A stretch of 64,000 nt of DNA. Origin: Streptomyces sp. HSG2. GTDB taxonomy: Bacteria; Actinomycetota; Actinomycetes; Streptomycetales; Streptomycetaceae. The position numbers and the translations under genes were made by a program. Shown in pieces: positions 17,752-27,053 of this stretch; the first letter of the stretch is position 1, and the number at the start of each line of letters is the position of its first letter. The notes beneath the pieces are model-generated. The model was not told the origin of the DNA. It saw only the letters and a program-made list of their open reading frames with translations, and searched no databases. The stretch is taken from positions 3,720,001 through 3,784,000 of the forward strand of contig NZ_CP066801.1 of NCBI RefSeq assembly GCF_016598575.1, read 5' to 3'.

Positions 17752-19704
17752 TCAGCCCCCGACCGCCGTCAACAGCGCCAGCGGCGCCGCCGCCGACCGG
17801 GACTCCCGCCCGCCGGCGTAGGGGGCGGGGACCGGCTCGCCGTGCGTGTCGCGGGCGTATCCCGCGAGGACCTCGGGCAGCCGATCCCCGGTGGCGCCGG
17901 CGGCCTCCACCAGGGCACGGGTGACGGTCCTGGCCTCGTCGTGGAGGCCGTAGCGCGCCAGACCGAGCACGATCAACGCGTTGTCGTGCGGCCACACCGA
18001 CCCCCGGTGGCTGGAGAGCGGGTGGAAGGCCGGTTGCCCGGCGGCCAGCGTGCGCACCCCCCATCCGGAGAAGAAGTCCGCCTCCAGCAACCGCCGGCCC
18101 ACGGTCTCCCCGTACTCCTTGTCCAGCAGCCCCGACCAGAGCAGGTGCCCGGCATCCGAGGCCAACGCGTCCAACTGCCGTCCCTCGGCGTCCAGGGCCA
18201 GCGCCGGGAAGGAGCGCTCCCGCATCCAGAAGTCGTGCTGGAAGCGGTCGCGCAGATCGGCGGCGGTCTGCTCCAGCAGCGTCGCGTACACCTCGTCCGC
18301 CCAGACCGCGCGGGCGAGATGAGCGGTGCGGCGCAGCGCGTCGTAGGCGTACCCCTGGGCGCCCGCCGCCGTCACCGGACCGGAGGGCCTGGTGCCGTCG
18401 GCCGCGCAGATGGCGTCGGGGGAGTCCTTCCAGTTCTGGTTGGCCGGGCCTCCCCGATCGGCCCGGTGCACCAGATAGCCGCGCGAGGTGAGTCCCCCGT
18501 GCTCCAGCATCCAGTCGACCGCGGCCCGGGCGTGCGGCTCCAGACGGCGCGCCGTCCGGGTGTCACCCGTCCGCTCCACGTACGCGCCCAGCAGCACGAG
18601 GAAGAGCGGGGTGGCGTCCACCGAGCCGTAGTAGCGGCGGAACGGCACCTGCCCGAAGTGCGCCAACTCGCCATGGCGCACCTCGTGCACGATCTTGCCG
18701 GGCTGGGCGACCGACTCCCCGTGGACGCCGGTCGCCTGCGCCGCCGCGAGCGCCAGCAGGGTCGCGGCGGCGGGCCGCGCCCGGTACGGAAGGAGGAACA
18801 ACGAGGTCAGCAGGGCGTCCCTCCCCAACAGGGTGAGGAACCACGGCGCGCCGGCGGCGGGGACGCTCAGGTCCTCGCCGTCCGGTCCGCGCGCCGGAAC
18901 CTGGAGGGCGGCCAGGTCGACGAGGCCTCGCGCGCAGGCGGCTCCCAACTCGGGCCAGTCCGCCGGGAAGGCCACGCCGTGCGTGAACTCGTCCGCACGG
19001 GCGCGGTGCCGGCGGCGGAGGGCGGCGGGCGAGCGTGGCACCCGCAGCGCTCGCCCCTCCCCGTGCGGTCGGGCGAGCACGCGCAGCGTCACCTCCGCCG
19101 AGCCGTACGGCGCGAGTTCCCGGGTCCAGACCAGGCGCCGGGCCCCGGTGCCGGTCTCCTCGACGGCGTCCGGCGCGGGCTCCGCGGTCACGGTGGTGGT
19201 GGACCGCCACACCCCTCGTCGATAGGCGAACTCCACACCGTCGTCCAGGACGTGGCGGGAGCGGACGGCACCGGTCTTGACGTACGTGCGGTGGTCCGCG
19301 CGCAGCTCGAACTGGTCGGCGAAGTCGGCGTCGACCGTGACGGCGAGCCGGACCTCGGTGGGGGCGGCCCGGTTGCCGGTGAGGCGCAGGACCTCCACGA
19401 ACGAGCACTCGCCGACCGCCTGTTCCCGGAAGACCGTGTAGGCGGGGGGCTCCTGCCCGCCCCCCCTGGGCACCAGCACGCAGCGCGTCCGGTCGGTGTC
19501 GGCGACCGGGACCAGAGTCTCCGGTACCGTGCCGTCGACGGTGAGTTGCCAGCGACTGAGGTGCCGGGCGTCCCGGACGAACATCCCCTCGGGAGGCTCG
19601 CCGTGCCGGGCGCCGACGGCGCCCCCGATGTCCCTGATGTCGCCCCGGTCGTCCACGGCGGCGAACGTGCCGCCGTGCACGATCAGATGGTGTCGGTCCG
19701 TCAT
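17752..19704 (-). CDS. Glycogen debranching N-terminal domain / amylo-alpha-1,6-glucosidase-like protein
   Basis: Predicted 650-aa cytoplasmic carbohydrate-active protein. Residues 1-220 match the beta-rich debranching-enzyme N-terminal type (GMFVRDARHLSRWQLTVDG); residues 260-650 form an (alpha/alpha)6 barrel with PWFLTLLGRDALLTSLFLLPY, YYGSVDATPLFLVLLG, NQNWKDSPDAI and SVWPHDNALIVLGLARYG. The acidic pairs in these segments are likely catalytic. The ATG at 19704 overlaps the stop of the upstream gene (ATGA), so both are cotranslated. Exact substrate is unknown; oligosaccharide or glycogen turnover is a family-based inference. Confidence 0.88.
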   Translation of the reverse strand: MTDRHHLIVHGGTFAAVDDRGDIRDIGGAVGARHGEPPEGMFVRDARHLSRWQLTVDGTVPETLVPVADTDRTRCVLVPRGGGQEPPAYTVFREQAVGECSFVEVLRLTGNRAAPTEVRLAVTVDADFADQFELRADHRTYVKTGAVRSRHVLDDGVEFAYRRGVWRSTTTVTAEPAPDAVEETGTGARRLVWTRELAPYGSAEVTLRVLARPHGEGRALRVPRSPAALRRRHRARADEFTHGVAFPADWPELGAACARGLVDLAALQVPARGPDGEDLSVPAAGAPWFLTLLGRDALLTSLFLLPYRARPAAATLLALAAAQATGVHGESVAQPGKIVHEVRHGELAHFGQVPFRRYYGSVDATPLFLVLLGAYVERTGDTRTARRLEPHARAAVDWMLEHGGLTSRGYLVHRADRGGPANQNWKDSPDAICAADGTRPSGPVTAAGAQGYAYDALRRTAHLARAVWADEVYATLLEQTAADLRDRFQHDFWMRERSFPALALDAEGRQLDALASDAGHLLWSGLLDKEYGETVGRRLLEADFFSGWGVRTLAAGQPAFHPLSSHRGSVWPHDNALIVLGLARYGLHDEARTVTRALVEAAGATGDRLPEVLAGYARDTHGEPVPAPYAGGRESRSAAAPLALLTAVGG

Positions 19705-21158
19705 CGGGCCCCTCCGTCGGTCTCCGCGGCGCCCGGCTCGTCGGACGCTCCCTCGTCGTGCGTCAGATCCAGGGCGAGCGCGGCGGTCCAGCCGAAGCCG
19801 GACGCCCCGTGCGGCTCTTCGGTCCGGGGGTGCAGGTACTCCGCGTATCCGGAGGAGTCGGCCAGCTCCACCACCGCCGTCCGCAACGTGTCCGCGCGCT
19901 CCCGCTCGCCGTGGGCGCGCAGGCCCCGCTCCAACAGCCAGGCGGTGTTGAACCAGGCCGGCCCGCGCCAGTAGCGGCGCGGGTCGAAGGAGTCCCCGAG
20001 CAGGTCGTAGCTGGGCGGGAGCCGGGTGGTGGCGCCCACCCCGAAGTGGGGCCCCGTGAGCGTGCGTACCAGCGCGCCGACAACGGGGCGGGGCAGGGTC
20101 GGAAGCACCAGCGGCACCAGCCCCGACACGCCCCGCTCTCCGATCAGGTGGCCGCCGACGAGGTCGCGGCAGCGGAACTGGCCGGCCGCCGGGTCCCAAA
20201 GTCGCTCGACGAGCGCCGCGGTCAGTCGTTCCGCGCGGGCGTGCCGACGGGCCCCGGACAGGCCCAGGCTGTCGGCGATGTGACCGAGGGCGTGCTCGGA
20301 GGCGATGAGGAGCGCGTTGAAGGCGGGGTCCTCCACGGCGAACCCCCTCGCGCGGGCCCGCCGGTGGCCGTCCCGGTAGCCGCCGTCCCGGTAGTGGGTG
20401 GCGAGACGGACGTAGCGTCCGTAGTCGCGGTCGGTGGGTCGGTCCGGCGCGGCCCCGTGGTCGAGGTCGGCCCGACGGAAGGTGTGGGCCGGGGCCGGGG
20501 TGACGCGGGCCAACGGGGCGTCCCAGCAGGGGCTGTTGTCCATCCCCTGTTCCCAGGGGTGGACGACCGCGGCCAGGGACCCTCCGCCGAGGTCGCGATG
20601 GCGCAGCAGATAGCGGTGCCAGGCGGCCAACCGGGGGTGCGCCCGCGCCAGGAACCCTCTGGCCTGGGACAGCTCCGGGTCCGCCCGGTGGACCAGCCAG
20701 GCGGCCAGGGCGTGCACGGGCGGCTGGACGATGCCGGACGTCCGCTGCCCGGTCGGGGCGCCCGCCGCCCGGCCCGCCGCGGCGGACCGCCAGAAGCCCG
20801 GACCGGGGAAGTAGGAACCGTCGGGGACGGCGGGGTCGAAGACGATGTGGGGTACGCGCCCGTCTCCCCACTGCGCGGCGAGCAGCGTCTCCAGCTCCGT
20901 CTGGGCGCGGAGCGGGGAGACGTGGCGGAGCCCGATCGCGATGAACGCCGAATCCCACGACCACTGGTGCGGGTACAGCCTCCGCGAGGGGACGGTGGAG
21001 GCCCCGGTCCAGTTGTCGGCGAGGACCCGGGCGGCGCGTCGGCGCCGCCCCGGTCCCGGAGGGAAGGCCGCGGCGGGAGGGACGCCGGAGCGGCCGGGAG
21101 GCGTGGTGGTCGGTCGGGTGCCGGTGTGTCGGTCGGTGAGTCGGGCGGTGCTGTCCAC
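19701..21158 (-). CDS. MGH1-like/GH63-type glycoside hydrolase
   Basis: Predicted 485-aa (alpha/alpha)6-barrel glycosidase. Diagnostic pieces are the YPHQWSWDSAFIAIGL motif near residue 65, GIVQPPVHALAAWLV, VHPWEQGMDNSPCWD, and YWRGPAWFNTAWLLERGL with GFGWTAALALDL near the end. These are typical of mannosylglycerate-hydrolase-like and GH63 enzymes, where the two acids sit in the WD and ExGxDNS parts. No signal peptide, so cytoplasmic. Starts at GTG 21158 with GGGGAG upstream. First gene of the two-gene operon, divergent from the ROK repressor, which probably controls it. Confidence 0.88.
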   Translation of the reverse strand: MDSTARLTDRHTGTRPTTTPPGRSGVPPAAAFPPGPGRRRRAARVLADNWTGASTVPSRRLYPHQWSWDSAFIAIGLRHVSPLRAQTELETLLAAQWGDGRVPHIVFDPAVPDGSYFPGPGFWRSAAAGRAAGAPTGQRTSGIVQPPVHALAAWLVHRADPELSQARGFLARAHPRLAAWHRYLLRHRDLGGGSLAAVVHPWEQGMDNSPCWDAPLARVTPAPAHTFRRADLDHGAAPDRPTDRDYGRYVRLATHYRDGGYRDGHRRARARGFAVEDPAFNALLIASEHALGHIADSLGLSGARRHARAERLTAALVERLWDPAAGQFRCRDLVGGHLIGERGVSGLVPLVLPTLPRPVVGALVRTLTGPHFGVGATTRLPPSYDLLGDSFDPRRYWRGPAWFNTAWLLERGLRAHGERERADTLRTAVVELADSSGYAEYLHPRTEEPHGASGFGWTAALALDLTHDEGASDEPGAAETDGGAR

Positions 21159-21279
21159 TCGGGCTCCCCGGAAGGCGTCCGAACGGCCGTGGTTCGGCCG
21201 CCGTTGGTGTGGAGTTACGTCTACTTAACACGCAAAACTCAATATGTAGGGCAGACTTGGGAAACACAAGGGGGTGCGC
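21159..21279. promoter_or_regulatory. Divergent promoter region between glycosidase operon and ROK gene
   Basis: The 121 bases between the divergent genes include an unusually AT-rich island (about 21213-21252, containing GTTACGTCTACTTAAC and CTCAATATGTAG). In this GC-rich genome such a patch marks promoters and operators. I could not define a clean dyad; ROK-repressor binding here is inferred from gene order. Confidence 0.5.
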
Positions 21280-22563
21280 ATGGTCGGGTCGAACGGGATC
21301 GGAAGCGACACGCGCGAAAGCGCGCCGGGTGGTGCGCCGGTGAGCGCCCGAGGCGCCCGCCGCGCCGGTGGCGGGACGAGCGCGGGCGACCTCCTGGATC
21401 TGGTGCGCGGCGGTAGCGCGACCACGCGCGGGGCGCTCCAGCGGACCACCGGACTGTCCCGTGCCACCGTCGGCCAGCGGCTGGACCGGCTCTTCCGCGC
21501 CGGCTGGCTGCGCGAGGGCGCCGGCGGGCCTGTCGACTCGCCGACGGGTGGCAGGCCCTCGATCACCCTGGAGTTCGACGACCGGCACGCGGTCGTCCTC
21601 GCGGCCGAGTTGGACACCCGGCACGCTCGCGCGGCCGTGCTCTCGCTGAGTGGCGAGGTGCTCGCGGAGGACGACGGCGCGCTGGTGGTGGAGGACGGGC
21701 CGGAGCGGGTCCTGGAGGAGCTGGGGCGCCGCCTGGCCCTGCTGCCACCGAAGGCGGGACGCCGCGCGTCGGAGGTGTGCGGCGTCGGGCTGGCGGTTCC
21801 GGGGCCGGTCGACCACCGGACCGGGCGGGTGGTGCAGCCGCCGATCATGCCGGGTTGGGACGGCTACGACATCACCGGCCGTCTGGCGAGGGCCTTCGCC
21901 GATCGGGTCGGGTCGCGCGTGCCGCCCCCGGTGCTCGTCGGCAACGACGCCGACGCGATGGCGTACGCGGAGCAGCGTGTCGGATACCCGGACTGTCCGG
22001 CATTCGTGCTGGTCAAGGTCGGCACCGGCATCGGGGCCGGGGTGGTCGTGGGCGGCGCCGTCTACTCGGGCGTCGACGGCGGTGCCGGAGACATCGGGCA
22101 CATCCGGGTTCCCGGCGGCGCGCGGGCCCTGTGCCGCTGCGGCTCGTTCGGGTGTCTGGCGGCGGTGGCCGGCGGCGGTGCCATCGCCCGCAGGCTCACC
22201 GAGGCCGGGTTCCCGGCGGAGTCGGGTGCGGACGTGCGCCGCCTGCTGGAGGCCGGGCACCCCCGGGCCGCGGCGTTCGCCAGGGAGGCGGGACGCGATG
22301 TCGGCGAGGTGTTGGCGACCGTGGTGACCCTCCTCAACCCCGGCGTCCTGATGATCGCAGGTGATCTGGCCGGCACGCCGTTCCTCACCGGCGTGCGGGA
22401 GCTTCTCTACCAGCGGGCGCTGCCGAGGTCCACGGCCCGACTGGAGGTCGTGACCTCGCGTCTGGGGGAGCGGGCGGGCCTCGTGGGCGCGGGGCTGCTG
22501 GTGGTGGAGTGGCTGTACGCGCCGACCCGGGTGGAGGAGAGGTTGCGGGCGCTCGGGGTTTGA
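21280..22563 (+). CDS. ROK-family transcriptional repressor
   Basis: Predicted 427-aa sugar-responsive repressor. Residues 30-90 form a winged helix-turn-helix (TTRGALQRTTGLSRATVGQR). The rest is a ROK kinase-like fold with VGTGIGAGVVVGG, the zinc motif CRCGSFGC preceded by GHIRVPGG, and NPGVLMIAGDLAG. The catalytic Asp region reads VGNDADAMAYAEQ, so a kinase-like effector pocket is kept. ATG 21280 follows AAGGGGG; a GTG six bases upstream is in frame. Divergence from the two glycosidase genes suggests it represses them in response to a carbohydrate. Confidence 0.92.
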   Translation: MVGSNGIGSDTRESAPGGAPVSARGARRAGGGTSAGDLLDLVRGGSATTRGALQRTTGLSRATVGQRLDRLFRAGWLREGAGGPVDSPTGGRPSITLEFDDRHAVVLAAELDTRHARAAVLSLSGEVLAEDDGALVVEDGPERVLEELGRRLALLPPKAGRRASEVCGVGLAVPGPVDHRTGRVVQPPIMPGWDGYDITGRLARAFADRVGSRVPPPVLVGNDADAMAYAEQRVGYPDCPAFVLVKVGTGIGAGVVVGGAVYSGVDGGAGDIGHIRVPGGARALCRCGSFGCLAAVAGGGAIARRLTEAGFPAESGADVRRLLEAGHPRAAAFAREAGRDVGEVLATVVTLLNPGVLMIAGDLAGTPFLTGVRELLYQRALPRSTARLEVVTSRLGERAGLVGAGLLVVEWLYAPTRVEERLRALGV

Positions 22564-22979
22564 CGCGGGCGTTTCGGATCGGTGTCGCGTCCGGCCTCGC
22601 GTCCGCATGGTGACATCTTCGCGAGTGTGGCAGCGTGATTATCACCACCCCTGATGGGGCTTGCGCTCAGATGAGCGGACAGGAGGGGAGTCCACTTCTC
22701 CAAAGGGTGGCACTCAGTGCCACCCTTTGATCGTTCATCGAGCAAACTCAGACGTGACGAATTACGCTCACATGAGCAAGGGTCGCGTGTCGGTGGAGCT
22801 GATCCGTTCAAGAGGTGAAGGTAGTTCCGTTCGGCTGTCCGCCCCGTCCCGACTTTCGAACCGCTGGCCGGTGCGGGGTTACAGGCGCATGACGCGCCGG
22901 TGGACGTACCCATGGGCCTTTGATCTGGGTACATTCCTCGCCGTCAGGGCAGCCATCGCGTCCTCGAGGAGTCAGACCC
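22564..22979. other. 416-base intergenic region between ROK gene and ppdK
   Basis: No convincing coding sequence. It is clearly less GC-rich than its neighbours (22620-22770 is AT-rich). It holds the 27-bp palindrome, and further on a 7-bp inverted repeat GTACCCA (22906-22912) / TGGGTAC (22926-22932) about 50 bases before the ppdK start, which overlaps the likely ppdK promoter. No -35/-10 pair was convincing. Confidence 0.6.
22702..22728. promoter_or_regulatory. Perfect 27-bp palindrome upstream of ppdK
   Basis: A 13-bp arm (AAAGGGTGGCACT) followed by one base and its exact reverse complement. It lies 140 bases after the ROK gene and about 250 before ppdK. It could fold as a terminator hairpin for the ROK gene or act as an operator; perfect dyad symmetry extending to the centre favours a protein-binding site, while position fits both. 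Confidence 0.6.
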
Positions 22980-25727
22980 GTGTCGGAGAACAAAGATCCC
23001 CGCGTAGCCGAATCGGGCGGGACCGTTGACGGCGTGAAGTTCGTCTACGACTTCACCGAGGGCAACAAGGACCTCAAGGACCTCCTCGGCGGCAAGGGAG
23101 CCAACCTCGCCGAGATGACCAACCTGGGTCTCCCGGTGCCACCTGGCTTCACCATCACCACCCAGGCGTGCAAGGTCTACCTCGACAGCGGTGAGGAGCC
23201 CCCGGCCCTGCGTGATGAGGTGAGCGCCCACCTGGCGGCCCTGGAGAAGACGATGGGCAAGCGTCTCGGGCAGGCGGACGACCCGCTGTTGGTCTCCGTA
23301 CGCTCCGGCGCGAAGTTCTCGATGCCGGGCATGATGGACACCGTCCTGAACATCGGCCTGTCCGACACCTCCGTGCAGGGCCTGGCGCGGCAGGCCGGCG
23401 ACGAGCGCTTCGCCTGGGACTCCTACCGGCGCCTCGTGCAGATGTTCGGCAAGACCGTCCTCGGCGTCGACGGGGAACTCTTCGAGGACGCCCTGGAGAA
23501 GGCCAAGGAGGCCAAGCGGGTCAAGGTCGACACCGAACTGGAGGCCGCGGATCTGAAGAAGCTGGTCGCCCGCTTCAAGAAGATCGTCAAGGCCGAGGCG
23601 GGCCGGGCCTTCCCGCAGGACCCCCGCGAGCAGATGGATCTGGCCGTCAAGGCCGTCTTCGACTCCTGGAACGGCGAGCGGGCCAAGCTGTACCGGCGCC
23701 AGGAACGCATACCGCACGACCTCGGCACCGCGGTCAACGTCTGCTCCATGGTCTTCGGCAACCTCGGTCCCGACTCCGGCACCGGTGTGGCCTTCACCCG
23801 CGACCCGGCCTCCGGCCACCAGGGCGTCTACGGCGACTACCTCCAGAACGCGCAGGGCGAGGACGTGGTGGCGGGCATCCGCAACACCGTCCCGCTGGCC
23901 GAGCTGGAGTCGATCGACAAGGACTCCTACGACCGACTGACGCAGATCATGGAGCGGCTGGAGAACCACTACCGGGACCTCTGCGACATCGAGTTCACCA
24001 TCGAGCGCGGTCGGCTGTGGATGCTCCAGACCCGCGTGGGCAAGCGCACCGCCGGCGCGGCCTTCCGTATCGCGACCCAGCTCGTGGACCAGGGCCTCAT
24101 CGACGAGGCCGAGGCGCTCACTCGCGTCAACGGAGCCCAGCTCGCCCAGCTGATGTTCCCCCGTTTCGACGAGGACGCCACCGTGCGGCAGGTCGGTCGC
24201 GGCATCGCCGCCTCGCCCGGCGCCGCGGTCGGCAAGGCGGTGTTCGATTCCTACACCGCCGTGAAGTGGTCCCGGTCCGGCGAGAAGGTGATCCTGATCC
24301 GCCGGGAGACCAACCCGGACGACCTCGACGGCATGATCGCGGCCGAGGGGATTCTCACCTCCCGGGGCGGCAAGACCTCGCATGCCGCCGTCGTGGCCCG
24401 GGGCATGGGCAAGACCTGCGTCTGCGGAGCCGAGGAACTGGAGGTCGACACCAAGCGACGGCGCATGACCACCCCCGACGGACACGTCGTCGAGGAGGGC
24501 GACCTCGTCTCCATCGACGGCTCCTCCGGCAAGGTGTACCTCGGACAGGTGCCGGTCGTGCCGTCGCCCGTCGTCGAGTACTTCGAGGGCCGGATGCACC
24601 CGGGCGCCGACGACGCGGACGAACTCGTCGAGGCCGTCCACCGGATGATGGCCTTCGCCGATCGCAAGCGTCGGCTGCGGGTGCGGGCCAACGCCGACAA
24701 CGCCGAGGACGCGCTGCGTGCCCGCCGCTTCGGAGCCCAGGGCATCGGGCTGTGCCGCACCGAGCACATGTTCCTCGGCGACCGCAGGGAACTCGTCGAG
24801 CGGCTGATCCTCGCCGACACGGAGGCCGAGCGCGAGGAGTCGTTGAAGGAACTCCTGCCCCTGCAGAAGGCGGACTTCGTCGAGTTGTTCGAGGCGATGG
24901 ACGGTCTCCCGGTCACCGTCCGCCTGCTGGATCCCCCGCTCCACGAGTTCCTGCCGGACATCACCGAGTTGTCCGTCCGGGTCGCCCTCGCCGAGTCCCG
25001 ACAGGAACCCCACGAGAACGAACTCCGCCTGCTCCAGGCCGTGCACCGCCTGCACGAGCAGAACCCGATGCTCGGCCTCCGCGGCGTCCGCCTCGGCCTG
25101 GCCATCCCCGGACTGTTCACCATGCAGGTCCGCGCCATCGCCGAGGCGGCGGCCGAACGGAAGGCGGCCAAGGGCGACCCACGCGCCGAGATCATGATCC
25201 CGCTGGTCGGCACGGTCCAGGAACTGGAGTTGGTCCGCGACGAGGCCGACCACGTGATCGCCGAGGTCGAGGCGACCGCCGGCGTCCGGCTGCGACTCGC
25301 CATCGGAACCATGATCGAACTGCCTCGCGCGGCCCTGACCGCCGGGCAGATCGCCGAGGCCGCCGAGTTCTTCTCCTTCGGGACCAACGACCTCACCCAG
25401 ACCGTGTGGGGCTTCAGCCGGGACGACGTCGAGGCATCCTTCTTCACCGCCTACCTGGAGAAGGGGATCTTCGGAGTCAGCCCGTTCGAGACCATCGACA
25501 GGGACGGCGTCGGCTCCCTGGTGGCCGCCGCCGCGGCGGCCGGCCGCGCCACCCGGCCCGACCTGAAGCTGGGCGTCTGCGGCGAACACGGCGGGGACCC
25601 GGAGTCCGTCCACTTCTTCCACGAGGTCGGACTGGACTACGTGTCCTGCTCGCCCTTCCGTATCCCGGTCGCGCGCCTGGAGGCCGGGCGCGCCGCCGTC
25701 ACCTCGGAGGGCAGCGACCACCGCTGA
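22980..25727 (+). CDS. ppdK: Pyruvate, phosphate dikinase
   Basis: Interconverts pyruvate, ATP and phosphate with PEP, AMP and pyrophosphate, linking glycolysis and gluconeogenesis. The 915-aa protein has the N-terminal nucleotide-binding domain (GGKGANLAEMTNLGLPVPPGF), the phosphohistidine domain with GGKTSHAAVVARGMG (His468) and the PEP/pyruvate barrel with LGVCGEHGGDPES (Cys867) near the end. FGTNDLTQTVWG is the substrate loop. Start GTG 22980 has GAGGAG eight bases upstream. Length and motifs are full. It is monocistronic, followed by two hairpins, and preceded by two unexplained inverted repeats. Confidence 0.96.
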   Translation: MSENKDPRVAESGGTVDGVKFVYDFTEGNKDLKDLLGGKGANLAEMTNLGLPVPPGFTITTQACKVYLDSGEEPPALRDEVSAHLAALEKTMGKRLGQADDPLLVSVRSGAKFSMPGMMDTVLNIGLSDTSVQGLARQAGDERFAWDSYRRLVQMFGKTVLGVDGELFEDALEKAKEAKRVKVDTELEAADLKKLVARFKKIVKAEAGRAFPQDPREQMDLAVKAVFDSWNGERAKLYRRQERIPHDLGTAVNVCSMVFGNLGPDSGTGVAFTRDPASGHQGVYGDYLQNAQGEDVVAGIRNTVPLAELESIDKDSYDRLTQIMERLENHYRDLCDIEFTIERGRLWMLQTRVGKRTAGAAFRIATQLVDQGLIDEAEALTRVNGAQLAQLMFPRFDEDATVRQVGRGIAASPGAAVGKAVFDSYTAVKWSRSGEKVILIRRETNPDDLDGMIAAEGILTSRGGKTSHAAVVARGMGKTCVCGAEELEVDTKRRRMTTPDGHVVEEGDLVSIDGSSGKVYLGQVPVVPSPVVEYFEGRMHPGADDADELVEAVHRMMAFADRKRRLRVRANADNAEDALRARRFGAQGIGLCRTEHMFLGDRRELVERLILADTEAEREESLKELLPLQKADFVELFEAMDGLPVTVRLLDPPLHEFLPDITELSVRVALAESRQEPHENELRLLQAVHRLHEQNPMLGLRGVRLGLAIPGLFTMQVRAIAEAAAERKAAKGDPRAEIMIPLVGTVQELELVRDEADHVIAEVEATAGVRLRLAIGTMIELPRAALTAGQIAEAAEFFSFGTNDLTQTVWGFSRDDVEASFFTAYLEKGIFGVSPFETIDRDGVGSLVAAAAAAGRATRPDLKLGVCGEHGGDPESVHFFHEVGLDYVSCSPFRIPVARLEAGRAAVTSEGSDHR

Positions 25728-25747
25728 ACCCTCGGGGCACCCGAGCC

Positions 25748-25800
25748 CCGGAGCCGCCGTCTGTCACCCGACCACCCTCACCGATCGGCGGCGGCTCCGG
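25748..25800 (+). terminator. Hairpin downstream of ppdK
   Basis: 12-bp arms CCGGAGCCGCCG/CGGCGGCTCCGG separated by 29 bases, beginning 21 bases after the ppdK stop. Confidence 0.5.
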
Positions 25801-25808
25801 ACCACGAA

Positions 25809-25844
25809 GAGAGGGCGGCGCCCGTGCGGGGGCGCCGCCCTCTC
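25809..25844. terminator. Bidirectional terminator between ppdK and PhoX-like gene
   Basis: Perfect 14-bp arms (GAGAGGGCGGCGCC and complement) with an 8-base loop, between two convergent genes. It can serve both strands. Confidence 0.7.
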
Positions 25845-25892
25845 CGCTCGCCGCACCCTCCGGGTGCCGGGGCCTCGGGCCGGAGACGGGTG

Positions 25893-27053
25893 TCAGCCGC
25901 GGAAGGGGCCGGTCACCTCGTAGGTGATGCCGCCCGCCGAACCACCGGTGGTGCCGCGCTGGCTGGAGAAGTACAGCCGGTCGCCGGCAGGGGAGAAGGC
26001 GGGGCCGGTGATCTCCGAGCGGGACTGTCCCTCCACCCGCAGGAAGGGCGCGACGACCTCGTCCGGTGTGATCACGCAGATCTCCATGTCGCCGCCGTCC
26101 TCGGCCACGAACAGGTCGCCGGAGACGGAACCGGTGACGTTGTCGACCCCGGTGAGCGGAGCCGAGCCGCCCGCCACCAGCGAGTCGTCGTAGGCGAGCC
26201 CGTAGGTGCCGGCGGCCGGGTCGAGGCGCCAGACGCGGTCGTCGCCCTTCGTGGTGAACCACACCGTGTCGTCGGCGTAGTGACAGCCCTCGCCGCCGTC
26301 GAAGGACTTGGCTCCGGAGACCTGGGTCCGGGTGCTCCACGGGAAGCCGTCCGGGTCGGGGACGTCGGCCCAGTCGAAGGTGCCGCTCGTGCCCGACCCC
26401 CCGACCAGCGCCTGGAGCCTGCCGGAGGAGAGGTCTCCCCAGGAATCCGGAACGAAGCGGTAGAAGCACCCGTCCGGCTCGTCCTCGGTCAGGTAGATCA
26501 CCCGGCGCACCGGGTCGGCCGCCGCCGCCTCGTGTTTGAAGCGGCCGAGCGCGGGGCGTCGCACCGCCTCGGCCACACCCCACGGGTCGGCCTCGTGGAC
26601 GTGGCCGCGCGAGACCTCCTCGCAGGAGAGCCACGTCCCCCACGGGGTGCTGCCGCCGGCGCAGTTCTGTCGGGTGCCGGACAGGATGCGATAGGCGGCG
26701 GTGACCACGCCGTCGGCGGAGAAGCGCACCGCGCTCGCCCCGCCCGACGTGAGGGTCTCCGCGTTGGAGACGTAGATCCAACCGGTGCCGTCCGCGTAGC
26801 ACGCTCCGCCGTCCGGGGCGTCGTGCCAGGTGTACGAGGTGCCGGGGACCACGTGGCCCGAGCGGGCGATCACCCGGCTGGTGAAGCCTTGGGGAAGCCG
26901 GATGCCGTTCGCGTCGGGTGAGCCGGGGGGCCCGTAGGGGCCCGGGCCGGGCTGTGCGGGGTCGGCGTGGGCCGCGGTGCGCCACAGGGTGCCGCTCAGC
27001 GCGGCGGTGGTTCCGCCGAGGGCGACCGCACGCAGCAGGGTACGACGTTCCAC
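25893..27053 (-). CDS. Tat-exported PhoX/DUF839-like protein
   Basis: Predicted 386-aa exported beta-propeller protein. The N terminus MERRTLLRAVALGG is a twin-arginine signal with cleavage probably after TAAHA, near residue 30. PhoX-family features are GSTPWGTWLSCEEV, GRFKHEAAAADP, YLTEDEPDGCFYRF and SGAKSFDGGEGCHY. PhoX enzymes are calcium/iron phosphatases, but this protein is much shorter than classical PhoX, so phosphatase activity is only possible. Starts at GTG 27053. It is divergent from the small gene at 27342 and faces ppdK across a shared terminator. Confidence 0.87.
   Translation of the reverse strand: MERRTLLRAVALGGTTAALSGTLWRTAAHADPAQPGPGPYGPPGSPDANGIRLPQGFTSRVIARSGHVVPGTSYTWHDAPDGGACYADGTGWIYVSNAETLTSGGASAVRFSADGVVTAAYRILSGTRQNCAGGSTPWGTWLSCEEVSRGHVHEADPWGVAEAVRRPALGRFKHEAAAADPVRRVIYLTEDEPDGCFYRFVPDSWGDLSSGRLQALVGGSGTSGTFDWADVPDPDGFPWSTRTQVSGAKSFDGGEGCHYADDTVWFTTKGDDRVWRLDPAAGTYGLAYDDSLVAGGSAPLTGVDNVTGSVSGDLFVAEDGGDMEICVITPDEVVAPFLRVEGQSRSEITGPAFSPAGDRLYFSSQRGTTGGSAGGITYEVTGPFRG

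Noticed and set aside
19705..22608. Minus-strand open frame continuing upstream of the debranching gene through the ROK gene
   Set aside because: It is antisense to two well-supported genes, has Pro/Arg-rich low complexity, and the real start is fixed by the ATGA overlap at 19701-19704.
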